Both the position numbers and the translations under genes were made by a program. Below are positions 1-6,542 of a stretch of 30,051 nt of DNA, piece by piece. The DNA comes from Lachnospiraceae bacterium (GTDB lineage Bacteria > Bacillota > Clostridia > Lachnospirales > Lachnospiraceae): assembly GCA_009774535.1 (NCBI GenBank), contig VSNY01000034.1, positions 1 to 30,051 of the forward strand, in the 5' to 3' direction. Position 1 is the stretch's first letter. Every line of letters begins with the position of its first letter. A model generated the notes under the pieces. It was not told the origin of the DNA, searched no databases, and saw only the letters and a program-made list of their open reading frames with translations.

Positions 1-56
1 GCATTCTTCTTTTTATCCCTATTCTTTAAAAATCTATAATTGAATAAATATAAATA

Positions 57-71
57 CTAAAAGCGAAATCT
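57..71 (+). promoter_or_regulatory. Possible CcpA cre-like site upstream of the bgl promoter
   Basis: This 15-base stretch matches about 8 of 10 informative positions of the degenerate cre consensus (WTGNAANCGNWNNCW) and lies about 20 bases upstream of the licT -35 box. Carbon catabolite control of bgl operons by CcpA is established in Bacillota. The match here lacks the consensus G at the third position and sits in AT-rich DNA, so it may be chance. Confidence 0.2.
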
Positions 72-91
72 CTGAATATCAGAAAAAAAGA

Positions 92-120
92 TTGACTTTT
101 CAACCTCTCTATGCTATCCT
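92..120 (+). promoter_or_regulatory. Sigma-A-type promoter of the licT-bglP-bglA operon
   Basis: TTGACT at 92-97 and TATCCT at 115-120 are separated by 17 bases. Transcription would start near 127, just before the RAT antiterminator target, which is the arrangement expected for a LicT/BglG-controlled leader. Confidence 0.65.
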
Positions 121-132
121 ATTTATATACAA

Positions 133-163
133 GGATAGTGATTGCGAACCGCAAGCTACACCT
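133..163 (+). promoter_or_regulatory. RAT (ribonucleic antiterminator) target for LicT
   Basis: The stretch begins GGATAGTGATTGC and ends GCAAGCTACACCTA. It follows the known RAT pattern GGATTGTTACTG-loop-CAGGCAAAACCTAA, with a TTGC/GCAA inner stem. Its 3' end overlaps the left arm of the following terminator, so the two structures exclude each other. LicT bound to RAT would stabilise it and allow read-through into licT, bglP and the glucosidase gene. Confidence 0.75.
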
Positions 164-225
164 ATATACAGAGATATTTTTGAAGACGCCAGTTTTCAAT
201 TTTATTTGTGTATATAGGTTTTTTT
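160..225 (+). terminator. Leader intrinsic terminator controlled by LicT
   Basis: Perfect 11-bp arms, ACCTATATACA at 160-170 and TGTATATAGGT at 209-219, are followed by a run of T residues to 225. The left arm shares bases 160-163 with the RAT element. The loop is long (38 bases) and AT-rich. This is the expected conditional terminator of an autoregulated bgl operon. Confidence 0.75.
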
Positions 226-280
226 ATACTAAAAAACACTTTATGACTAACACCATAATTCACAGGAAAGAGGCCGACAT

Positions 281-1126
281 ATGCAGATTTCTAAAATTCT
301 CAACAATAACGCGGCAGTCGTGCGCGATGAGCAGGGACAGGAAAAAATTGTAATGGGAAAAGGCATCTGTTTTCAGAAAAAAGCAGGCGCTGCCATCGAT
401 CCGGCGGCGGTTGATAAGACCTTTTTCCTCTCCGCCGAAGAAGCTAATGATAAATTTCAGATACTGATCAGGGATATTCCGATGGAGCATATCGCCATTG
501 GGGAGGAGATTATTGCGCAGGCCAAAAAGGAGCTGGGAAAAGATTTAAACGATATGATCTATATTTCCCTGATCGACCATGTACATACTTCGATCATCCG
601 TTTTTTGGACGGCATCACTGTAAAAAATGTGCTGCTGTGGGATATCCGCAGGTTTTACAGGGAAGAATTTGCCATAGGGCAGTGGGCGCTGGCGCTGATC
701 CGGCAGCAGTTAAAAATAGATCTTCCCGAAGACGAGGCGGGTTTTATCGCGCTCCATCTGGCCAATGCGCAGATGGATGAATCAACGATGCACAATATGT
801 ACGAAATCACAAAAGTAATGCAGGAAATCTTAAATATTGTAAAATATTATTTCCAGGTGGAATTTAAAGAGGAAGACGTATATTACTACCGTTTTGTCAC
901 ACATTTGAAGTTTTTTGCAAAACGGCTGGTGGAACATAACAATTACGAAGATGACAACAATGATGATCTGTTTGATATGATCCGTCAAAAATACGCAAAA
1001 TCATACCATTGCGTCGAACGGATCACTGCTTTTCTTACAAAAAAATACGGACATCCAATGTCCAAAGAAGAACAGCTCTACCTGACGATACACATTGAGC
1101 GGGCGATTCACAAGACACAGAGCTGA
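281..1126 (+). CDS. licT: LicT/BglG-family transcription antiterminator
   Basis: This 281-residue protein is an RNA-binding antiterminator of a beta-glucoside PTS operon. An N-terminal CAT RNA-binding domain (about 1-55, beginning MQISKILNNNAAVV) is followed by two PTS regulation domains, PRD1 (about 65-170) and PRD2 (about 171-281). Four conserved PRD histidines are visible at H100, H159, H208 and H271, nearly the same positions as in Bacillus subtilis LicT. In the family, phosphorylation of PRD1 by the cognate EIIB inactivates the protein and phosphorylation of PRD2 by HPr activates it. The ATG follows an AGGAAAGAGG ribosome-binding site. It is the first gene of the operon, with its own RAT/terminator leader upstream and bglP 89 bases downstream. 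Length and motifs are standard and the assignment is firm. Confidence 0.96.
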   Translation: MQISKILNNNAAVVRDEQGQEKIVMGKGICFQKKAGAAIDPAAVDKTFFLSAEEANDKFQILIRDIPMEHIAIGEEIIAQAKKELGKDLNDMIYISLIDHVHTSIIRFLDGITVKNVLLWDIRRFYREEFAIGQWALALIRQQLKIDLPEDEAGFIALHLANAQMDESTMHNMYEITKVMQEILNIVKYYFQVEFKEEDVYYYRFVTHLKFFAKRLVEHNNYEDDNNDDLFDMIRQKYAKSYHCVERITAFLTKKYGHPMSKEEQLYLTIHIERAIHKTQS

Positions 1127-1215
1127 CCGACATGACTGGTATGCTGGGATGGTGACATTCAGTTGGCCAAACCTTCATAAATAGAACAGAAAATTTTATT
1201 ATGGAGGAGAAAAAA

Positions 1216-3189
1216 ATGGGTAAATACGAAGACCTGGCAAGAGAAATTGTCAAAAACGTAGGCGGAAAAGAAAACGTCAGCAGCTTAACGCATTGTATTA
1301 CGAGACTGCGTTTTAAACTGAAAGACGAAAGCAGGGCAAAGGATGACGTACTAAAAAAGATGGAAGGCGTCGTTACGGTGATGAAAAGCGGCGGCCAGTA
1401 TCAGGTTGTGATCGGCAACCATGTACCGGAAGTGTATGCGGATGTGCTGCCGCTGCTTGGAATGGAAGAGGGTACGCCGGACCAGATCGAAGATACGCCT
1501 TCCGGCAGTCTGTTTAACCGTGCAATCGACGCTATTTCTGGTATTTTCCAGCCGATTCTTGGCATTATGGCAGCCTGCGGAATGGTCAAGGGTCTGAATG
1601 CTTTGTTTGTAGCAATCGGACTGTATTCGGATGCAGGCGGAGGCTATCTGGTCCTGAATGCGGTTGGAGACGGGCTGTTTCACTTTATGCCGCTGTTTCT
1701 GGGTTATACGGCAGCTAAAAAATTCAACTTAAAACCGATGATCGGTCTGGTAATTGGCGCGATTATGTGCTATCCAGGCGTGCAGAACAGTACGCTGTCC
1801 GCGGGCGGGGAAGCCTTGTATACGCTGTTTGAAGGGACGATGTTTGCATCCGATGTGTATACGACTTTTTTTGGCATTCCTATGATCGCGATGGATTACA
1901 CAGGAACGGTAATCCCGGTTATTTTCGTTGTGTATTTTGCATCCAAATGTGAAAAATTTTTCAGCAGGTTTATTCCGGATCTTGTAAAATTTTTCTTTGT
2001 TCCGATGCTGACATTGATTGTGGCCATTCCGGTAGGATTTTTGCTGATCGGGCCGGTAGCTACCTTCGGATCAACGATCATTGCGGAGACAGTTATGTCT
2101 GTCCGTAATTTCAGCCCATTGTTAGCAGGCGCTATTGTTGGGGCGACGTGGCAGATTTTAGTAATTTTCGGTTTGCATTGGGGATTTATTCCGGTTTATA
2201 TTAACAACATTCTGACCAATGGATATGACAATGTGATGATGCCGTTTTTTGCCTGCACATTTGCCACATCTGCGGTAGTGCTTGGGATTTTGTTTAAGAC
2301 CAAGGATCAAAAGCTGAAAGAAATGGCGCTGCCAAATTTTATTTCCGGTATTTTTGGTGTTACAGAGCCTGCGATTTATGGTATTTTGCTGCCTTTGAAA
2401 AAGCCGTTTATTATCAGCTGCGTGGCTGGCTGTATTGGCGGCGGGTTTTACGGCGCGTTTAATTTCCGTAAATTTATGATGGGCGGCATGGGCATTTTTG
2501 AATTTCCAGCAATGATCGAGCCGGATGGAAGCATGGGCAATCTGATCGTAGCGGTTACTGGTGTTATCATCACGATGGTCATTGCATTTGCGGCCACAAT
2601 GATCTTTTATAAAGAAGAAGCCCCAGAGGCGCTTGCAGATACAGGAGCGCAGGGTGCAGCTGCGGGCAGCCGGGAGCAGTCTTTTACTGCCAATGACAGC
2701 CGCACACAGGCAGCAGCTAACGGCCAGCTGGTGAACCGTCTGGAAATTGCAAGCCCGATCAAAGGAACTGTGATCCGCCAGGAAGCAATGAAAGATGAAG
2801 CGTTTGGTTCCGGCGCGCTTGGAAAAGGCGTTGCCATACTGCCAAAAGAAGGCAAAGTATTTGCCCCTGCTGACGGCGTGATCTCCGCATTTTTCCCAAC
2901 CCTGCATGCGATCGGCATAACGACGGACACAGGCGCGGAGTTATTAATACACGTCGGGCTGGACACGGTGCAGTTAAACGGCGAAGGCTATACGGCAAAA
3001 GCGGCAGAAGGGGACCGTGTGAAAAAAGGCCAGCTGTTGCTGGAATTTGATATCGCGCTGCTGCAGGCAAAAGGTTTTTGCATCGAGACGCCGGTGCTTG
3101 TGACAAATGCAGACGATTATCTGGACATTATGGAGACTTCCGCAGAATCGGTAAATGCCGGAGAACTGCTGCTGAACATAATAAATTAA
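1216..3189 (+). CDS. bglP: Beta-glucoside PTS transporter subunit IIBCA
   Basis: This membrane permease takes up beta-glucosides and phosphorylates them at the expense of phosphoenolpyruvate through HPr. Domain order is EIIB (about 1-80, phospho-cysteine C27 in LTHCITRLRF), EIIC (about 100-465, many hydrophobic segments and the GVTEP substrate-site motif near 381), a Q/A-rich linker (about 470-505), then EIIA (about 508-657). The phospho-histidine is H579 (LLIHVGLDTV) and the supporting histidine is H564. An in-frame ATG exists at 1201, but it overlaps the GGAGG ribosome-binding site, so the start at 1216 (MGKYEDLA) is chosen, giving 657 residues. EIIB should also phosphorylate LicT. The exact sugar (salicin, arbutin, cellobiose or gentiobiose class) cannot be read from sequence. 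Confidence 0.95.
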   Translation: MGKYEDLAREIVKNVGGKENVSSLTHCITRLRFKLKDESRAKDDVLKKMEGVVTVMKSGGQYQVVIGNHVPEVYADVLPLLGMEEGTPDQIEDTPSGSLFNRAIDAISGIFQPILGIMAACGMVKGLNALFVAIGLYSDAGGGYLVLNAVGDGLFHFMPLFLGYTAAKKFNLKPMIGLVIGAIMCYPGVQNSTLSAGGEALYTLFEGTMFASDVYTTFFGIPMIAMDYTGTVIPVIFVVYFASKCEKFFSRFIPDLVKFFFVPMLTLIVAIPVGFLLIGPVATFGSTIIAETVMSVRNFSPLLAGAIVGATWQILVIFGLHWGFIPVYINNILTNGYDNVMMPFFACTFATSAVVLGILFKTKDQKLKEMALPNFISGIFGVTEPAIYGILLPLKKPFIISCVAGCIGGGFYGAFNFRKFMMGGMGIFEFPAMIEPDGSMGNLIVAVTGVIITMVIAFAATMIFYKEEAPEALADTGAQGAAAGSREQSFTANDSRTQAAANGQLVNRLEIASPIKGTVIRQEAMKDEAFGSGALGKGVAILPKEGKVFAPADGVISAFFPTLHAIGITTDTGAELLIHVGLDTVQLNGEGYTAKAAEGDRVKKGQLLLEFDIALLQAKGFCIETPVLVTNADDYLDIMETSAESVNAGELLLNIIN

Positions 3190-3203
3190 GGGAGGTGCTG
3201 CAG

Positions 3204-4628
3204 ATGAGTTTTCCAAAAGATTTTATGTGGGGCGGAGCAACAGCCGCAAATCAGTGTGAAGGCGGTATTTTTGAAGGCGGCCGGGGGCTTGCGAATGTCG
3301 ATGTCTGCCCTGCAGGCGCGGACCGCAGCGCGGTTATTACAGGACATAAAAAAATGCTGGCGATGGATGACGCGCATACGTATCCAGCCGCGGAAGCCGT
3401 TGATCAGTACCATCATTTCCGGGAAGACCTGCGTCTGTTCGCAGAGATGGGCTTTCGTGTATACCGCCTGAGTATCGCATGGACGCGGATTTTCCCGAAC
3501 GGGGACGAAGAGCGGCCAAATGAAGAAGGGCTTCGCTTTTATGAAGAGCTGTTTCAGGAATGCAAAAAATACGGCATCCAGCCGCTTGTAACCATTTGCC
3601 ATTTTGACTGTCCGATCGGGCTGATCCAGGTTTGCGGCGGCTGGAGGAGCAGGAAAATGATCGGCTATTATCTGCGCCTTTGCAAAGTTTTATTTGAACG
3701 ATTCCGGAAGTATGTCACACACTGGCTGACGTTCAATGAGATCAATATGATCCTGCACGCCCCGTTCCTCGGCGCGGGACTTGTATTTGAAGAAGGAGAA
3801 GACGAAGAACGGATCAAATACCAGGCCGCGCACCATGAACTCGTCGCCAGTGCGCTTGCCGTTAAAATGGCTCATGAAATCAATCCATCCAACCAAGTCG
3901 GCTGCATGTTCGCCGCGGGCAGCGTCTATCCATACTCCTGCAGGCCGCAGGATGTATGGGAAGCGTTAAAAACAGGACAGGAAAACTACTTTTTCGCAGA
4001 TGTGCAGGCACGCGGCGCTTATCCGTCCTATGCCGTCAGGCGCCTGCAGGCACAAGGCATTTATCCGCAAATGGAGCCGGATGACGTACAGATCCTGCAG
4101 CGATACCCGGTAGACTTTATTGCATTTTCCTATTACAACAGCAGGTGCATAGCCGCACCAGGCAGCACCCAGGAAGAGGCAGAGGGCAATCTGTTCCGAT
4201 CCGTAAAAAATCCATACCTGACCTTCAGCGACTGGGGCTGGCCGATCGATCCTTTAGGGCTTCGCATTACACTGAACGAAGTCTACGACCGTTACCAAAA
4301 GCCGCTGTTTATCGTAGAAAACGGTCTTGGCGCAATGGATCAGCCAGACACGCAGGAACAGATCGAGGATGATTACCGGATTGCGTATTTGCGGGAACAT
4401 ATCCGCGCGATGAAGGCAGCGGTAGAAGAAGACGGTGTAGATCTGATGGGTTATACCGCCTGGGGCTGCGTGGATCTGGTGAGCGCGTCAACCGGGGAGA
4501 TGAAAAAGCGTTATGGATTTATTTATGTGGATAAGCAGGATGACGGCAGCGGAACGCTTGCCAGGAGCAGGAAAAAGTCTTTTGGGTGGTATCAAAAGGT
4601 GATTGCGTCCAATGGGGAGATTTTGTAG
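3204..4628 (+). CDS. bglA: 6-phospho-beta-glucosidase, glycoside hydrolase family 1
   Basis: This cytoplasmic enzyme hydrolyses the 6-phospho-beta-glucosides delivered by BglP to glucose 6-phosphate and an aglycone or sugar. The 474-residue chain is a complete GH1 barrel. The acid/base Glu is E179 in TFNEIN (the NEIN form is typical of the phospho-enzymes) and the nucleophile is E372 in IVENGLG. The phosphate-binding trio S429-x5-K435-x-Y437 (STGEMKKRYG) separates it from plain beta-glucosidases. The reading frame is open further upstream, overlapping bglP, but ATG 3204 sits directly after GGGAGGTGC and gives the expected MSFPKDFMWGGATAANQ start, 14 bases after bglP. The symbol could equally be bglH; the function is firm. 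Confidence 0.95.
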   Translation: MSFPKDFMWGGATAANQCEGGIFEGGRGLANVDVCPAGADRSAVITGHKKMLAMDDAHTYPAAEAVDQYHHFREDLRLFAEMGFRVYRLSIAWTRIFPNGDEERPNEEGLRFYEELFQECKKYGIQPLVTICHFDCPIGLIQVCGGWRSRKMIGYYLRLCKVLFERFRKYVTHWLTFNEINMILHAPFLGAGLVFEEGEDEERIKYQAAHHELVASALAVKMAHEINPSNQVGCMFAAGSVYPYSCRPQDVWEALKTGQENYFFADVQARGAYPSYAVRRLQAQGIYPQMEPDDVQILQRYPVDFIAFSYYNSRCIAAPGSTQEEAEGNLFRSVKNPYLTFSDWGWPIDPLGLRITLNEVYDRYQKPLFIVENGLGAMDQPDTQEQIEDDYRIAYLREHIRAMKAAVEEDGVDLMGYTAWGCVDLVSASTGEMKKRYGFIYVDKQDDGSGTLARSRKKSFGWYQKVIASNGEIL

Positions 4629-4717
4629 GCGTTTACTGTAATTCGCTCAATCCTATGCCGCCGGGCTGCAGGCCCCTTCCGCTGGCTCGGACACGTCCGG
4701 ATTGCCAACACCCCAAT

Positions 4718-5128
4718 CTACCCAGATTCTGTAAACGGATCTGCAATAGAAAGGATTTTTTCAAAAGCCAGCCCGGCAAACATCCATAAAGGAGCATAAT
4801 CCAGCCGGATAATACCGTTAATATTTGCTTTTGCCTTGCTGTAGTCCCAAGGACACATGCGGTGTTTTTTTAAAAAGCTGCCGCTGACATACTCTCCGGT
4901 AAAGATACCAACGCTGTAAATCGCTCCGCGCAAAAGAACCGGACAGCTTGTCAGACGGCGGGATACGGGAGCGATGACAGCCGCCATGCCATAAATAGGA
5001 AACATCCAAAGCGAAGTCTGCCCCATCATCCTTCGGTCGTGTTTCCATATGCTTCCGGTTGAAGTAAATAAAATCTCCATGCACCAGCCAGTCAGGCCGC
5101 AGATCATAAAATTTTGTATTCGTCTCAT
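4718..5128 (-). CDS. Small TMEM229/PF06541-like integral membrane protein
   Basis: Function unknown. The protein begins MRRIQNFMICGLTGWCMEIL and has three or four hydrophobic segments. The GWCMEILFTS and SLWMFPIYG motifs resemble bacterial putative ABC-transporter type IV proteins (PF06541) and eukaryotic TMEM229. ATG 5128 (136 residues) matches where this family normally starts but lacks a clear ribosome-binding site. The frame stays open upstream to ATG 5191 and to GTG 5230 (170 residues, preceded by CAGGAAGC), but both lie inside the fprA terminator hairpin. The gene follows fprA on the same strand and converges with the glucosidase gene. Either read-through from fprA or an unseen promoter must express it. 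Confidence 0.65.
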   Translation of the reverse strand: MRRIQNFMICGLTGWCMEILFTSTGSIWKHDRRMMGQTSLWMFPIYGMAAVIAPVSRRLTSCPVLLRGAIYSVGIFTGEYVSGSFLKKHRMCPWDYSKAKANINGIIRLDYAPLWMFAGLAFEKILSIADPFTESG

Positions 5129-5171
5129 AAAGATAGGATGGCCCGGATGATGGGATTTATTCAGAAAAGTG

Positions 5172-5232
5172 GAAAAAGAAAAAGCGTGCATGCAAACCCG
5201 TTTCTCAAAAGATCCGGCATTTTCATACACGC
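5172..5232 (-). terminator. Intrinsic terminator after fprA
   Basis: Read on the minus strand, GCGTGTATG (5232-5224) pairs with CATGCACGC (5192-5184), including one G-U pair. The stem is followed by TTTTTCTTTTTCC (5183-5171). It starts 9 bases after the fprA stop codon, so it should end the fusion-fprA transcript and insulate the downstream membrane-protein gene. Confidence 0.65.
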
Positions 5233-5240
5233 TTCCTGTT

Positions 5241-6455
5241 TTATTCTTTCATCGAATCAATGATCGCATCCGCCAGCGCATCCAGATCGATATTCTTATC
5301 TGCGCCCATTGCAGAAGCAATACTCAGACGTTCATTTAAGACAGTCATATTCTTTAATTCTTCATCAATAAATTTCTGCATCAGATCCCCCGACTTGCAG
5401 GCCCAGGAGCCATTTTCAATCAAGGCAAAGGTACGGTTTTGCATATTCAGCGCTTTCATATCCATTAAGAAATTATGCATAACCGGATAAATACCAAGGT
5501 TATAAGTTACCGATGCCAATACAATGTGGCTGTACTTAAATGCATCCGAGATCAGATAAGAAACATGGGTATTGGATACATCGTGTACTTTTACATTTGT
5601 GCAGCCTTTTTCACACAGTTTGCTGGCAAGCGCCTGTGCAGCGGCTTCCGTATTGCCGTACATGGAAGCGTAAGCGATCATAACGCCTTTTTCTTCCGGT
5701 TCGTAGCGGCTCCATTTGTCGTATTTGTCAATAAAATATCCGAAATCTTCACGCCATACCGGGCCGTGCAGCGGGCAGATATATTTGATTTTGTCTACGA
5801 TGCCTCCGGCTTTTTTCAGCAGCAGCTGGATGTGCGGGCCGTATTTTCCTACGATGTTGACCAGGTAACGGCGTGCTTCATCGAGCCAGTCTCTGTCAAA
5901 GTCTACTTCGTCTGCGAACAGCTTGCCGTCTAAGGCAATAAACGAACCGAATGCATCTGCGGAGAAGAGTACGCCGTTGGTCGTATCAAAGGTAACCATC
6001 GCTTCCGGCCAGTGTACCATCGGTGCAGCTACAAACGTAACGGTATGTGCGCCAAAGCAGTGCGTATCGCCTTCGGCAACGGTCACGCATTCATGTTCGT
6101 CCGGATGGAAACCGAACTGGCGCATCAGCATAAAGGATTTTTCAGTAGAAATCACTTTAACATTCGGATAGCGCAGTAAAATTTGCTCTACACAGGCGCC
6201 ATGGTCAGGCTCCATATGGTTTACAACCAGCCAGTCCAGCGGACGGCCGTCCAGCAGATGGTCCAGATTTTCTAAAAGCTGACGGCAGGCTGACCAGTCA
6301 ACGGTGTCAAACAGTACAGTTTCCTGATCCAAAAGCAGATAAGCATTATAGCTGACGCCGTATGGAATCGGATGTATATTTTCAAACAGGTGGAGCCGGT
6401 GATCATTGGCGCCAACCCAGTACAGATCTTCTGTGATATTACGTACACAATACAT
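5241..6455 (-). CDS. fprA: FprA-type flavodiiron protein (A-type flavoprotein)
   Basis: Flavodiiron proteins reduce O2 to water and/or NO to N2O in the cytoplasm of anaerobes, usually with electrons from rubredoxin. The 404-residue chain has a metallo-beta-lactamase-like diiron domain (about 1-250) and a flavodoxin-like FMN domain (about 255-404, MIAYASMYGNTE). All expected iron ligands are present: H80, E82, D84 and H85 (NHMEPDHGA), H148, D167 and H230 (CPLHGPVW). It has no rubredoxin or NADH-oxidoreductase extension of its own. The ATG follows a CTCCAGGAGG ribosome-binding site. It lies 87 bases after the acyl-CoA dehydrogenase fusion gene, whose rubredoxin tail is the obvious candidate donor. 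Choice of O2 or NO as main substrate cannot be read from sequence. Confidence 0.95.
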   Translation of the reverse strand: MYCVRNITEDLYWVGANDHRLHLFENIHPIPYGVSYNAYLLLDQETVLFDTVDWSACRQLLENLDHLLDGRPLDWLVVNHMEPDHGACVEQILLRYPNVKVISTEKSFMLMRQFGFHPDEHECVTVAEGDTHCFGAHTVTFVAAPMVHWPEAMVTFDTTNGVLFSADAFGSFIALDGKLFADEVDFDRDWLDEARRYLVNIVGKYGPHIQLLLKKAGGIVDKIKYICPLHGPVWREDFGYFIDKYDKWSRYEPEEKGVMIAYASMYGNTEAAAQALASKLCEKGCTNVKVHDVSNTHVSYLISDAFKYSHIVLASVTYNLGIYPVMHNFLMDMKALNMQNRTFALIENGSWACKSGDLMQKFIDEELKNMTVLNERLSIASAMGADKNIDLDALADAIIDSMKE

Positions 6456-6482
6456 AAATTAACCTCCTGGAGTGATATGGGA

Positions 6483-6521
6483 AATATAGAACCGTCCCGT
6501 GAAATGGTTCTGTTCTATATT
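6483..6521 (-). promoter_or_regulatory. Intergenic hairpin between the fusion gene and fprA
   Basis: A perfect 10-bp inverted repeat (AATATAGAAC at 6483-6492, GTTCTATATT at 6512-6521) spans a 19-base loop. An overlapping alternative stem, AGAACC/GGTTCT (6488-6493/6506-6511), uses part of the same bases. There is no T-run on the minus strand after the stem, so it does not look like a terminator. It may be an mRNA-processing or stability element that sets the ratio of the two proteins. Confidence 0.45.
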
Positions 6522-6542
6522 ATAATTCTTTTTACATACTTG

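Noticed and set aside
111..353. 80-codon open frame over the licT leader
   Set aside because: It covers the promoter, RAT and terminator and runs out of frame into licT.
2158..2907. 249-codon open frame on the minus strand
   Set aside because: Antisense to bglP, His/Cys/Arg-rich with no family resemblance.
3078..3203. N-terminal extension of the glucosidase frame into bglP
   Set aside because: GGGAGG before ATG 3204 and the GH1 start pattern fix the real start downstream.
4630..4737. CGTTTAC/GTAAACG inverted pair about 100 bases apart after the glucosidase gene
   Set aside because: Only 7 bp and far apart; no T-run, probably chance. No clear terminator was found in this 89-base gap.
5475..5933. 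152-codon open frame on the plus strand
   Set aside because: Antisense to fprA, no ribosome-binding site, no recognisable domain.
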